DNA of 64,000 bases from Lactuca virosa (taxonomy: Eukaryota > Streptophyta > Magnoliopsida > Asterales > Asteraceae): assembly GCA_928212115.1 (NCBI GenBank), contig CAKMRJ010005745.1:95660841-95724840 (forward strand), in the 5' to 3' direction. Positions 20,405-31,124 of this stretch are shown in pieces. The position numbers and the translations under genes are program-made. The notes below the pieces were generated by a model, which saw only the letters and a list, made by a program, of their open reading frames with translations, was not told where the DNA came from and did no database searches. Numbering within the stretch: the stretch's first letter is position 1; every line of letters begins with the position of its first letter.

Positions 20405-21330
20405 AACGGCAGAAATAAATTATCTAGAAACTATCATGAAGCTAGAAAAAAAAAAAGCAAGTTTGGAAACATTACAAGAAATCACGGATAGGGCTTTTAA
20501 GCCATAGCGCTCAATCAACATGAAACTTAGGTCCCGTTTGATAGTTTCTGTCTGGAAAAGTGTTATCTGGTAAAGTGCTATCTGGGAAAATTTTCTGACT
20601 GTGAAAGAAACCATGCTGTTTGATTGTACATCTGATAGATTGTGCTGAATGATGAAAAAAAGTAATAAATCAATAAAAAATAAATTAAAAAAAAAAGTTA
20701 TTTAAAAAAATTAATAATCCAATAAAGAAAGAAAGAGGCGGGGTTTGGTGTATAATTGTCTTTCCAGCCCATTCAGCCAGAAAGATATGATTTTGGGGCT
20801 TTCTGGGAAAGACATATTTTACCGGGAAAGACCCATTCTTTTGTGCAAATCAAACAGTCTTTCCGGTCCATTCAACCAGAAAGATCTGTTTGGACCTGGA
20901 AAGATGCGTATCAAACGGGGCCTTAGACATATTTGAACACCAAAGATAGGACTAGGGTCTAGGAAAATAAGGCTCTTTTTAGGATCATCTTTATCAAAAC
21001 GATCTTATTTCATAAAACCAAATATACCACCATGAAACAAAAAAGACACCTTCAAGGATATCTTTGCATTCTTATGCATCCGCGGATTAGCAAACCAATC
21101 CTCCTAATCTTGAACTGAAATAAAAGATGATAATCCAAATACCATCACGTTAGCATCGTCTTGGCAACCACACACAAAAAGAATAAGTGATTAACATCTT
21201 CAGTAACAATATTACAAATGGGGCATATGATCGAAGGAATCTTCATTCCCTTCTTGGACAAATTAAGTCTAGGAGGTAACTTTAAAAATATCTTGATGTT
21301 AAATAAAAAGTATATATTTCATGAAATCAT
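20405..21330 (-). pseudogene. LINE ORF2 C-terminus, interrupted by a MITE
   Basis: On the minus strand, about 21210-20930 reads CPICNIVTEDVNHLFFVCGC, the zinc-binding C-terminus (zf-RVT type) of plant L1 ORF2, followed by a frame with stops. After the MITE at 20530-20922 the sequence resumes (about 20526-20440) with a degenerate end of ORF2. It is non-functional. A related relic lies at 27850-28450. Confidence 0.65.
20530..20922. mobile_element. Tourist-like (PIF/Harbinger) MITE, 393 bp
   Basis: The left terminus GGTCCCGTTTGATA and right terminus TATCAAACGGGGCC form inverted repeats of 14 bp with one mismatch. The 3-bp sequence TTA lies on both sides (20527-20529 and 20923-20925), the usual PIF/Harbinger target duplication. 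The interior has repeated words such as TCTGGGAAAG and CTTTCCGG and codes for nothing. It sits inside a LINE relic. Confidence 0.8.
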
Positions 21331-21529
21331 AACATATTATAGGTCAATTATTGAAAAACTAGATTGAACTTGCTACCATTAATATTGTATGGCCATTCTT
21401 ATCAAAAAGTGATTGAATATAACTACTGAAATCGTTACCATAAAGCCATTATTTCATTTTATTGCCATGGTTTTTCAATAGATATAGTCACAGTTTTATG
21501 ACATATGGTTATAAGATATAAGAATCGAC

Positions 21530-21533
<4 letters not shown>

Positions 21534-21595
<62 letters not shown>

Positions 21596-21620
21596 TATAT
21601 ATATATATATATATATATAT
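21534..21620. repeat. (TA)n microsatellite
   Basis: About 87 bp with one C interruption near 21594. Confidence 0.95.
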
Positions 21621-21689
21621 CACCCTTTGGAAAATAAAATAATGAGACCGATTGTGTTATTTGTAGTAGTGTATATACATAAAAATAAA

Positions 21690-22080
21690 AGTCGTAAACG
21701 TTCGACGTTAGTTAGTCAGTGGACTGGAGTTAAAGGATTAATCGGTTATGCGGAGATTAATTATGAGATTAAGCGGGACCCCAAATTGTTAATTCGTTGA
21801 ATTTTAAAAATTTAATATGACTAGTATCATAATAAAATTGGTAAATACCACTAATATAATAATAAAATATGTTAATATGATTAATAAAATACTAATCATT
21901 CCTCAAATAGTTTCTATTAAGATAAAACTTCTTTAAAAAAATGTTAAAATTTAATCGCTTGTTACGGTTTTGTTTATTTTGTAAGCAAATATTAATTGTT
22001 AGATGTTTTCTAGTCGGTTGGGTAGCGTCTAAGATTAATCGAAGATTAATCAGAACCTAATCAAGATTTTTACAACACCA
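21690..22080. mobile_element. Possible decayed non-autonomous element
   Basis: The ends of this stretch carry GGATTAATCGG (about 21737) and AGATTAATCGAAGATTAATC (about 22033), a motif style common in short plant DNA elements. No terminal repeats or target duplication could be defined, so this is only a suspicion. Confidence 0.25.
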
Positions 22081-23230
22081 CTTCATATACACAAAAACTC
22101 ATATAGATTTGACTATTTAATTAAAGTCTTCCATAGTTCAATTTAAACGAAAAAAAATCATGTAAAATGTCTTGTATTGCCAAAAATTGGGACGACCTTT
22201 TGTAGGGTAGGGTATTGAGAAAGAAAAACACTTATTTTATCGAAATTAGATGTTTCAAAAAAGAAAGGGTTTTAAAAAATATAAAATTTATATTAGTGGT
22301 CTATGGGATAATCAAACCTATAATAACTCGTTGTTTTAATTTCTAGCATTTGGCTCTTAAAGAAATACATCAATCGTCCAGTAAATTTTCAAACAACCCC
22401 TTTTTAAAATTTTACATGGTTATTTTTGTTTCTCATGTTCATGAAAATCTACTAGTTTTTTAATAATTGAACACGATATTTGCTCTTTTAATAAGAATTT
22501 CACCTAGACTAATTGTGTCTATGTTTATAGTGAGGAAATTTAGAAACGAAACTTTTTAGTATTTTGTGGTTTCTAAGACTTGTCACTAAATTTTAGTAGT
22601 ATTAAAAAATGGCTTAGCTTGAATTAAAATCGCATTTCGCCGAGGAAATAGTTAATAGCTGCTTAAAAATGATAAAGAAGTATATATCTTAGAACATGAT
22701 CGAATAATGTTTCCTACATCTGGATTATGACAACGACAAATCAAAGAGGAACATCGTGTTTAATATGTGGTTTGGACCATGAAAGTACCAAGTTTTAAGA
22801 AAGATAATGACGTTCACTTTGTTTCTATGTACTGAGTATGTTTGGTAAGCTTTCGTTTTGTCTACAAAATTTTTATTATGTGTTAGTTGGACCAACCGAC
22901 ATTTGAATTGATAAACCCAAGAATTAACTCAGGATGCACATATCAGCTTGACACATGATAGCAGGGCCGTCTAACATTATAGCAGTATGGAGCTGAGCAC
23001 GTCAATTCTTTTTAAATGGTCTATATCTCATTTCCACATCAATTTTTTTGCGCATCATTTGTCATGTTGTTTTCTATAGTATTTTATATTCATTAGAAAG
23101 TACCAACCACACAATCACACCATTTTAACTTCTATTTTTTATGTATATAAAAAAATTAATTAAATTAAATGAAAAAATGGTCACGCCGGCCTCTTAGGAT
23201 TGAGTTTTGACTCCTCCACAGGCGTTGATT
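22081..23230. other. AT-rich stretch, nothing assigned
   Basis: I see no open frame, terminal repeat or known repeat family here. The word CAGGGCCGTCT at about 22964 resembles a hAT element tip but has no visible partner. Confidence 0.4.
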
Positions 23231-23235
23231 TTCAT

Positions 23236-23345
23236 TGTCATCTCTATAACAAGCACGGGCGGCCCTAAGGCTGTGCGAGTAGTACGGTCATACGGAGCCT
23301 ACGACTTTAAGAGGCCTCTAAATTTAGGGGCAATATATAGTAATG
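23236..23345. mobile_element. Possible hAT element tip
   Basis: GGGCGGCCCTAAGGCTGTGCG and the following AGGCCTCTAAATTTAGGGGC resemble the ends of Ac-like plant hAT transposons. No partner terminus or 8-bp duplication was found. The short open frame over it is probably spurious. Confidence 0.3.
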
Positions 23346-23564
23346 GTGTTGCTATTTTCATAAAATACATTTTTATTTGTTGTTATTTAAGAAAATTAGC
23401 AGTTAGCTATATACATAATGTAACATTTGTTTGCAATCTTGAAACAATATTAATTGTGAAAAAAATAACGAAAAATCAAAAAATCAAAACTTTATCATAA
23501 ATTCTATAATTTATTAACAATTTCAGAAAAGTATATATATAAATAAATATGTATATGTTTCTAA

Positions 23565-24068
23565 TAGGATTGTAAATGATGAAAATGAACCGAACGAACA
23601 AGAACGAGGGCGTGTTCATGTTCGTTCGTTTAATTTAATAAAACAAACGAACGAACATGAACAGATAAACGGACGATTTTTCTTGTTCATGTTCGTTTAA
23701 CAAATTACATTGTTCATATTCATTCGTTTATGTTCGTGAACATGCTAAACAAACATAAACAAACAAACATAAATGAACAAAAATAAACAAACATATATGA
23801 GTATAAATGAACCTATAATATAATAATGTAATCAAGCACAATTAAGCATATATGAACATAAAATGAACGAACATAAACGAACAACATACACGAACATTCA
23901 CGAACATAATTAAAAGAATGAGACCAATATTAATGTTCGTTCGTTTAATTAAATTGATGAGAATTTGTGTTCATGTTCATTTATTTATTAAATATACGAA
24001 CATAAACGAATTTCTCACCGAATTGTTCATTAACAGTTTGTTGAACGTTTGGTTCGTTTACAACCCTA
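23565..24068. mobile_element. hAT-type MITE, 504 bp, with 8-bp duplications
   Basis: The left end TAGGATTGTAAA and right end TTTACAACCCTA are inverted repeats with one mismatch. GTTTCTAA lies on both sides (23557-23564 and 24069-24076), an exact 8-bp duplication typical of hAT transposition. The interior is built of GAACGAACATGAACG-like words in both orientations, so it can fold back on itself. It has no transposase. Confidence 0.88.
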
Positions 24069-24076
24069 GTTTCTAA

Positions 24077-24716
24077 TATAAGATCAAGCAAGTGTTATAG
24101 TTTTTATAAAACTCACCAAAAGATTCAATCCTAATAATTGTGTCAGTAGATCGTCGATATGGTTGTTCTCTCTAGTCACAGACTACCGTTTTTCTGTCTT
24201 GAATCTTTGTATTTCGCTGGGTTGTTGATAGTTGTCTTGTCCTCCTCTAATTCCTTTAACCGACTCCTTAACTACAGTTAGTAACTTTTATCATTTTAAA
24301 TTTCCTAAATCCCAACCGTGCTTAACTTCTTTCTCTCATAAGCTAAATGCTCCTTTTTATTTGAATGATATATTTATAAACTTATAACGAAGTTAATAAA
24401 TAATGAAGTAGAGAAAGTAAAAAAACAATGTTCTTGGTTTGTAGCTTTAGCTTTTCAATGTTATGGTATAGAAGGGTCATGTAGTATATTGTTTTGTGAA
24501 TTGTGTCATATTATCCCTATGCTTTATAGCTTTCGTTTTTTAATATTTGGTATAGAGGGGTGCATTGGCAGATTTTATGGTAGGGTAGGGAAAGAGGATA
24601 TTGGGCTTCTATTTTCTGGCTTCTAGTATTAACAATATAGTCTAATACTTACAAATGTAAGAAAATAAGATTTTTTTTATGCTCCAACTGTTTTAAAAAT
24701 TAACTATTTAATAAAT
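24077..24716. other. AT-rich stretch, nothing assigned
   Basis: No gene or repeat boundary seen. Confidence 0.4.
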
Positions 24717-24723
24717 ATTATAT

Positions 24724-24763
<40 letters not shown>
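24717..24763. repeat. (TA)n tract left of the ANTH-carrying element
   Basis: About 47 bp of TA with one break, directly abutting the element terminus GGCCTAGGTT. Confidence 0.9.
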
Positions 24764-24765
<2 letters not shown>

Positions 24766-25199
24766 CCTAGGTTATTCTATTCAAAGTAATTATTGTGTTA
24801 TTGTATGCATAAATGTGGGCCAATCAATTTTACTTATTTTAATAAAGTGATTAATACATATTATTGAATTAAATATAATTGAAAAATATCATCTAATTTA
24901 ATTACAAGGGTATTTTAGTCAATTAATATACATTTAATAAAGGAAAATTGCATATTTTAAGGGATCATAGATTCTATTAATTTTAAAAACCCGATTTTAC
25001 GATTTTTAATTCTTTTAATTCGGAGATTCTGACAGAATATTTTTATAAGTATATTTAAAAATAAAAATATTCTTGAACTATAAATATAAAAATATTCTTG
25101 AACTTATTTCTTGATCATGACTTTAAAAACTTCTTGCAGAACAACAAATTCTTGAACAATCAATTGAAGAATAAAAACAAAAAATATATTATTTCTTAT

Positions 25200-25295
25200 A
25201 GAATACAGGTAACAATTGTTAACAATTACAACAGAATTAGAATTCATGATTCCATTCCAACAGAATGGAATTCGTGATTCCATTCCAAAAGAATT
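25200..25295. repeat. Short tandem repeat (GAATTCNTGATTCCATTCCA)
   Basis: A unit of about 28 bp is repeated twice, with a third partial copy (25240-25295). It lies next to the 3' end of the ANTH fragment. Confidence 0.6.
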
Positions 25296-25318
25296 GGAAT
25301 CGCACCAATATCATCCAT

Positions 25319-25889
25319 TTAATCATCTATAGAAACAAATTGATTTTTATCATATAAGAAGAAGTAATGGCATTTAGAACAGCTGAAGAGAGTCTTTGCA
25401 AGGCCGATAGATTTGCAATAATCGTAAAAGTTGTCAAGCTCGTCGAACTTCTTTCTTACTCGTCTCAAAAACTCGTAAACCTTGACGGAATCTGAAATCT
25501 CAATCTCTCTAAACTGGCCTATCAAAATACTCAGGGCATCGGTCATGTCGTAATACATATAGATGCTCTGTTTCACAATCGGGTACAAAGCCACCATCAC
25601 AATCCTGTGATTCCTCGTTGGACCTGAACGATTCAACATTCGCAGAATAAGTTTTCGGTCATGGTGAACGGTGATTCATATGGAGGAGGAGAAGAAATAA
25701 TATAATTATTACGCAACATGTAGGGCGACAAGCGATAAATCGCTCCAGGAGTTGCATCAGATGTTGAAGTCGAGAAAATAGGTTATCCTTCGTCTTTCCA
25801 TCTACCGGAGATTTTAGAGTCACCGGCTCCGGCTCCTCTATTCGAATCAGAAATAGAGGAGGAAAAGGGAGACCATTACGTCCGATCAA
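25319..25889 (-). pseudogene. ANTH-domain clathrin assembly protein fragment
   Basis: The upstream piece (25889-25730) contains LFSRLQHLMQLLERFIACRPT. The downstream piece (about 25635-25390) contains NHRIVMVALYPIVKQSIYMYYD, SVKVYEFLRRVRKKFDELDNF and DYCKSIGLAKT. Together they match the middle of the ANTH domain of plant AP180/CALM-type clathrin assembly proteins, which bind membrane lipids and clathrin during endocytosis. About 95 bp between the pieces end in TTCAG and look like a retained intron, so the copy came from genomic DNA. GC content is higher upstream (25900-26060), suggesting that the parent gene's 5' region was taken too. The ends of the domain are missing. Confidence 0.8.
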
Positions 25890-26244
25890 TTAGCAAGATT
25901 AAGGAGCTGTTAATTTCATCGATCGATTGGGAAATAGAGAAGGGAGCTGCAATCATTTGGCTTCTGTCGACCGGAGGGAGGAGACGCGAAGAAGAGGAGG
26001 TGCAATTTTGGGAGGTGTCGATCGGATTTGAGAAGTGAAGAAGGAAAAAACGATACTGGTTTCAATTTAGGGTTTTGAATCTAGAAATACAGCTAATATC
26101 CAATTATATATCTGTTTTACCATAATTAACTAATAATAAGATTACTATAATACCCTTATCTTATTTATTATATGATTTGATTTATCTAAAATCTGATTGG
26201 TGCATACAATAACACAATAATTAGTTAAAACATTTGAACCTAGT

Positions 26245-26245
<1 letters not shown>

Positions 26246-26339
<94 letters not shown>
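26246..26339. repeat. (CT)n(TA)n compound microsatellite
   Basis: About 26 bp of CT followed by about 68 bp of TA, abutting the right end of the ANTH-carrying element. Confidence 0.95.
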
Positions 26340-26342
<3 letters not shown>

Positions 26343-27059
26343 AAGTTATTAACATTGAATTTTTTTTTTCGAAAAAAGATGTTTATCTAAAAAATTTGAA
26401 TTGGATTGTTATAAAGCTAAAAGAAAACAAAAATAATCAGGGGTGTATTTATGTTTTGTGAAGGTGGGTTGTAGGACCCACCCATTTTTTTCAAAAATAG
26501 TATGAGTTATGCATGAAAAAAATAATGAACTACTTTATAATTTTTTCAAGGACCTATATAGCTTATAAAATTTACCAAAAAGAAAATGGATCAAAATGTA
26601 TGAACCCTATAATTTATATCCAGTCCACTTAAAATAGCTCAATGCTTAGATCCACTTGAAATGTAATAATTAGGCAATAGTCAAGTCCATTTAAAATTAA
26701 ACAAAAAGGGGATAAAATAGCAAAAAAAAAGGCTTGAAATATGAAACATCGCTTGGGTTGAGGCATAACCAACATCTCTGAAGCATCATACGATGTTGCC
26801 CTAATGATCGCTCCCACCCGACCAACAGTTCCGCCCTTTGTCGTTCGTCGTCCAACCATCGCTACCGGCCCAGCCTCTCAACCAGACACTAGCCCACCAC
26901 TAGTATTATTACTCTTTCATTTTTTTTCGGTTTCACTTACATAATGAACCACGAGGTTTCTGGTTCTAGATTCGCCAGTGAAAATAATAACAATTTATTC
27001 ATAGTCAAAGAGAATTTATCAATCGATTTATCATCAAACAAATACTAGAATACCATCAT
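26340..27059. other. AT-rich stretch, nothing assigned
   Basis: GGTGGGTTGTAGGACCCACCC at about 26464 is a small palindrome-like word. No gene is seen. The translation over 26629-26859 has no recognisable domain. Confidence 0.35.
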
Positions 27060-27316
27060 AATGAAGAATTGGTTGTGGAAGAACATAAAGAAGAAGAAGT
27101 TGAATTGTGTGTGCCAGAAACATGGATGTAGTTCATGAAGTAGTGGAAAAACCTAGAGAAGAAGTTAATGATATTGTGGAAGAACCTAAAGAAGAAGAAG
27201 TTGAACTGCAAGTGTCAGAAGATATGGCTTGTGTATATGAAGACATAGCCACCTTGAATGGTAATAAGGATGACAAAGAAGATATTCCAGTGAACATTTA
27301 TGATTCTAAAAATTGA
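27060..27316 (+). other. Unrecognised acidic open frame with internal duplication
   Basis: A 69-residue open frame (27107-27316) is very rich in Glu and Asp (EEPKEEEVELQVSEDM) and matches no family I know. Upstream sequence in another frame (27070-27124) is a second copy of the same roughly 55-bp unit: GTGGAAGAACATAAAGAAG against GTGGAAGAACCTAAAGAAG. The longer repeat unit is about 101 bp. It could be a fragment of a low-complexity host exon or chance. I see no promoter or splice context. Confidence 0.3.
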
Positions 27317-27849
27317 AAATTATAATTAGTTAAGGCATAATGTTGTGGCAATTTATTTATGAGATGCTTGTTAGAAACTTTGAGTTTTGAGTTTAGTGGT
27401 AACAAATTTATTTAATAATATTTTACAAGAAAATTTTTATGGGGCTTCACTTTTATTTTTGCAAAGGGCAAAGGGCATGTTAGGGTCAGGCTTGACAACA
27501 GGCAATGAGAAGTTAAGGGGTGGCATTCCAGTGGCCTTAACGACGTGTATGGAGGCCACCTCAACATCTTTTACAACATTTAAGCCCGATATCCAGTAGC
27601 CTAATGATATTCAAAAAAACAATTGGATTAAACTTGATATTCAAATCTTTATATAAACAGTCATGTATAAATCCTTACATAATATACTATAGACTTAATG
27701 GTAATATCTTAATAACAAATATATAAATAAAATACTCAATGATTAGTTTAATATCATTTAAAAAAAATTAATTTAGTCTTTTTTAACAACAGACATAAAA
27801 TAAAAACAAAATTTAGTTAGGAGCTAGCAACACAAAAACAAGAATAAAC
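27317..27849. other. AT-rich stretch, nothing assigned
   Basis: A 70-residue open frame at 27387-27599 has no recognisable domain and is probably chance. Confidence 0.35.
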
Positions 27850-28450
27850 TAGTTAAGAATTGGATTTTTCAAACAACCGATTCAAATCTTCTTAGCTTTA
27901 GCATTTCTAGCACAAAACCAATTAAAAGATAATGCAACAATATTATCAAAAAGAAAATCCTTCCTATGTTTATTTTGGTAAAAAATCAAAGCATTCCGGT
28001 TAATTCATAGAACCTAAATGATCGTCATACACACCGACTCCAAAGTGGCATGCTTCAAACAAGCTATAGGTTGGATATCAATCCACTCCATCATAGACAA
28101 TAAACAATTAAAAACGGGAAACTGTAATTCCACTCAACTCGTAATTTGTGACCGGAGTTGACAAGTAAAAGAAAACATAAAGAACAAATAACTAACATCC
28201 TCAACATCAACACTAAACAATGTACACAATATAGACTCCACTTCCACACTACGTCTATCTAAATTCCTCCATGTTAGAATACGATAAATCATAACTCTTC
28301 GAATAAAAACATTAATCTTTACAAGAATCCACCTACGACGTATGTCCTTAATATGGAATCTGACAGATCAAACTAAAAACTTACCATAAAGAGCTAACTC
28401 CCAACCCCAAGCATCTACTCTCAAAGTCAGTTGTATAACGTGAAACATAG
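27850..28450 (-). pseudogene. LINE ORF2 C-terminal relic
   Basis: On the minus strand about 28340-28100 reads KINVFIRRVMIYRILTWRNL, then RRSVEVESILCTLFSVDVED and VSYLFF. These are typical of the zinc-binding C-terminus of plant L1 ORF2, here with Cys residues lost. A final stretch (about 27960-27850) gives DNIVALSFNWFCARNAKAKK, the usual LINE C-terminal tail. Stops and frameshifts show decay. It is the same family style as 20405-21330. Confidence 0.65.
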
Positions 28451-28459
28451 ACAACTGTG

Positions 28460-28530
28460 AAAACTACCATCTATATCTCAAATGAGACATGAGCACATGA
28501 CCTCTCAAATGAGAGGGTCACTATTTTATT
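28460..28530 (-). mobile_element. Partial SINE relic
   Basis: On the minus strand it reads GTGACCCTCTCATTTGAGAG then GTCATGTGCTCATGTCTC. This parallels the B-box half of the SINE at 19316-19450 with a damaged B box. The A-box half is not recognisable. It lies next to a LINE relic. Confidence 0.5.
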
Positions 28531-28548
28531 ATTGATTTGTATAGAAAA

Positions 28549-29265
28549 AATATTGGAAAGAGTGTTCAAAGTCATTAGATATTGGTAATATTTATAATAA
28601 TAACAAAGTCATTTTGGGTTCCCTTCATGAGAAATTAAAACAAATAGAATTAACAAGAAAATTAGTTAATGAATTTACTATGTTTAATAAATTAATCATA
28701 AACCATTTTGGAATTAATCGGGTATTATTTAATTCAAATGCTTGAATATTAATTAGTTAAAAGTTAACTAATTGGAATATTCCAAAATCTCTAAGAGATA
28801 ACGAGGATTTCAAAATTAGCATCCATCCCACATGGGATTAGAGATGCATTTTGGGTAAAGATCAGCATCCTATAAATAAGGTGCTAAGTATTATAACTTA
28901 CTTGCTCATTGGCTTGATTTTTCACATCATCTCTTCCTTCCTCTCATTGAAACGATTTCATATCCCCTCTCAAGGGTTTGTGGAAATTACTCCTTCTAGT
29001 ATTTCTTTTACGTCTCTCTTTTAAGTCTTGGGTGTAATTACATTAGAGGGATTTCTACTATTAGGTCCTCTCATCCAAGCAAGTGGCTGTTACAAGATTC
29101 CAATAAGAAATCAACAAGAAAATCAATATCCTAAAGAGGTTAGTAATTTATTATTTTTCAATATAACAGAATAAAGCTAGACCTATTAGGGTGCATGTAT
29201 ACATTGGGTTATTTTGATGTTTCTGTTGCCTAACTAGTGTATATAGATTGCTAGGATACCCATCA
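28549..29265 (+). repeat. LTR of a copia-type element
   Basis: A TATA box (TATAAATAAGG, about 28872) and a typical LTR leader (ACTTGCTCATTGGCTTGATT) are followed by GGATACCCATCA and, one base later, TGGTATTAGAGT at 29267. That is a primer site with mismatches to the initiator-Met type. The left boundary near 28549 is an estimate. A related LTR fragment lies at 44156-44575. No gag or pol follows. Confidence 0.6.
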
Positions 29266-29773
29266 GTGGTATTAGAGTAATTAGGTTATTGTTATAGCAT
29301 TGTTATTCCAAATAGATTTGATTCTTATTCGTTTAGATTAAGGTTTTTTTATTTTAGGTTTTTAGGGTGCGAAACTGTTATTTTCGTATTAGATGGTTAT
29401 TTTCAATTTTTTATACACTACGTTAGGGTTTAATAACCACAAAACCTTAAAAAAATATTGAAAGAAACCTATGGATCGACTACACGCCGCATGCCTTCTC
29501 TAGTGCATGGCACCTCATATGCGCATCGATTCCTATGACACCCTAACTTGCTCCTCAAGAAACAAATATGATGTAATTTGAATTTTGGATAACCCCTCTT
29601 TAGTTAAATACTATTTACACAGTGATTTAAATTTCAATATTTAATTCATTTTAATATACTTTATAATTTGAATTTATAAACTTGAATATTGAAATAAATT
29701 AATGTTAATTACAACTTGCGTCTTTGCATGTTTAATTAAATTCATGAAAGATACCTAAACTTAAAATGTTTAA

Positions 29774-29775
<2 letters not shown>
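29266..29775 (+). other. Leader-like AT-rich stretch after the LTR
   Basis: It begins with the degenerate primer site. There are no gag motifs. Bases 29708-29742 are nearly repeated at 30296-30330 on the far side of the next element. Confidence 0.4.

Positions 29776-29817
<42 letters not shown>
29776..29817. repeat. (TA)n tract, left of TIR element
   Basis: About 42 bp, ending directly at the terminus GGCTCGGTTAATGCGG. Confidence 0.92.
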
Positions 29818-29820
<3 letters not shown>

Positions 29821-30244
29821 TCGGTTAATGCGGATAACATCTATTGTGCGTAAGTGTGTGGATAATGCTATTCTATAAAAATAACTCAGAGAGTAAGTTG
29901 TTTGGTAATGTGAATACGTTCAACCTGACACAACTATCGTCATTATCATGCATTCTCACTAATTCTTATTCTTTTTTTTCTCACATATCGTTTTTCACTC
30001 ATTTTCATTCTTACAGAATATTATCGATAACACATTCTGACAACATACTGACATAATGAGAATCATAAAAAAAAAGTCTGTAATACCCTTATAGATTATT
30101 TAGTTAGTGAATGTGTGATAATCACAATAGTGATGTGAGGTTGACCATATTCACATTACCAAACAACATATTTTCTTAGTCATTATCACAAAATAGCACT
30201 ATCCACACGTCCGCACAATAGATGTCTATCCACATTTGAACGTA

Positions 30245-30247
<3 letters not shown>
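29818..30247. mobile_element. TIR element inserted in a (TA)n tract, 430 bp
   Basis: Both ends share about 110 bp in inverted orientation. GACATCTATTGTGCG-type and TTGTTTGGTAATGTGAATA blocks occur left at about 29840 and 29900 and right, on the other strand, at about 30218 and 30160. The (TA)n tracts abut both termini. It has no coding capacity. The middle (29940-30110) is unrelated AT-rich sequence. The long near-perfect inverted repeats suggest recent movement. Confidence 0.8.

Positions 30248-30291
<44 letters not shown>
30248..30291. repeat. (TA)n tract, right of TIR element
   Basis: About 44 bp. The flanking sequence beyond it (30296-30330) repeats 29708-29742. Confidence 0.92.
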
Positions 30292-30295
<4 letters not shown>

Positions 30296-30780
30296 TAATT
30301 ACAACATGTGTCCTCACATGTTTAATTAAAACATTATCAGTCAAATCAAGACTTAGCTCATCTACTCTAATGTTACATAAGAGGTTTAAGAATGTCTTTC
30401 TGGTCCCTAATGAGTTCGGTTGTTAGAAGCTCTAGCTTACCACCCTCACTGTGTCTTTTCATTTTGAGAGTGGAGTACCTAAAATTGTTTGATAGTACTT
30501 ACTAAAGTGTAACGTACTGATTTTCTTACCATAATTTTTTTTCATTTTTACTTATTCAATTACACTAGAGTATAATTAAGTTATGCAACAGACATGATGC
30601 AAGTGTGTGTATACAAGCAACCTTTCCCCTTCTCACGATCTGAAGAAGTACATGAAAACATTTGTAATCAACTGGGTAAGCACGAAACTTAGTGAGTTCT
30701 ACAAAATTCCATATATCATAATACATATACATGCATACTAATAATGGCTCATGACCTTTTTCCGATCCAACAATAAAATA

Positions 30781-31050
30781 TGTGTATTCAGACTTACGGC
30801 CTACTTGTCATTCTGTTGTCAACACAGGTCTGTGTGTATCTAGACTTACGACCTACCTACCATTTCTTTGTCAACACATGTCTATAGACTCCCGAGCTAT
30901 CATCGTTCCACCTTCAACCCCTCATTTATCCATAATGAATAATTCAAGTACAATATCATATAAGCATATAAAGACTACACTTTCGGCTCTACTCAATAAC
31001 TCAAGTACAATAACACGAAGCACATAGAGACTACACTTTCTACCCTACTA
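30781..31050. repeat. Two tandem duplications inside the LTR relic
   Basis: First, a unit of about 57 bp around CAGACTTACGGCCTAC is repeated at 30790 and 30845. Second, a unit of about 60 bp around TCAAGTACAATATCAT and GACTACACTTTC is repeated at 30945 and 31005. Similar unit lengths occur in the outer gypsy LTR at 2760-2950. Confidence 0.65.
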
Positions 31051-31063
31051 GGTCTTATATCTT

Positions 31064-31066
<3 letters not shown>

Positions 31067-31121
<55 letters not shown>
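31067..31121. repeat. (TA)n microsatellite
   Basis: About 55 bp. Confidence 0.95.

Positions 31122-31124
<3 letters not shown>

Larger units (their letters stand above)
24764..26245. mobile_element. TIR element carrying a gene fragment (Pack-MULE/Micron-like)
   Basis: The two ends are inverted copies. Both contain TAATTATTGTGTTATTGTAT (left about 24791, right about 26200 on the other strand) and the outer CTAGGTT. A further block with GGGTATT-TAGT lies about 140 bp in from each end. The element is about 1.48 kb and lies between (TA)n on the left and (CT)n(TA)n on the right, so its target duplication cannot be read. It carries an ANTH-domain gene fragment on the minus strand and no transposase. 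Long degenerate inverted repeats with captured host sequence fit a Pack-MULE. TA-tract targeting also recalls the rice Micron elements. Confidence 0.7.

Noticed and set aside
22955..22985. hAT-like tip CAGGGCCGTCT
   Set aside because: No matching second end or 8-bp duplication. The word alone is too short.
30781..31050. Tandem units as a possible CRISPR array
   Set aside because: Only two copies per unit, no spacers of regular length, and a plant genome.
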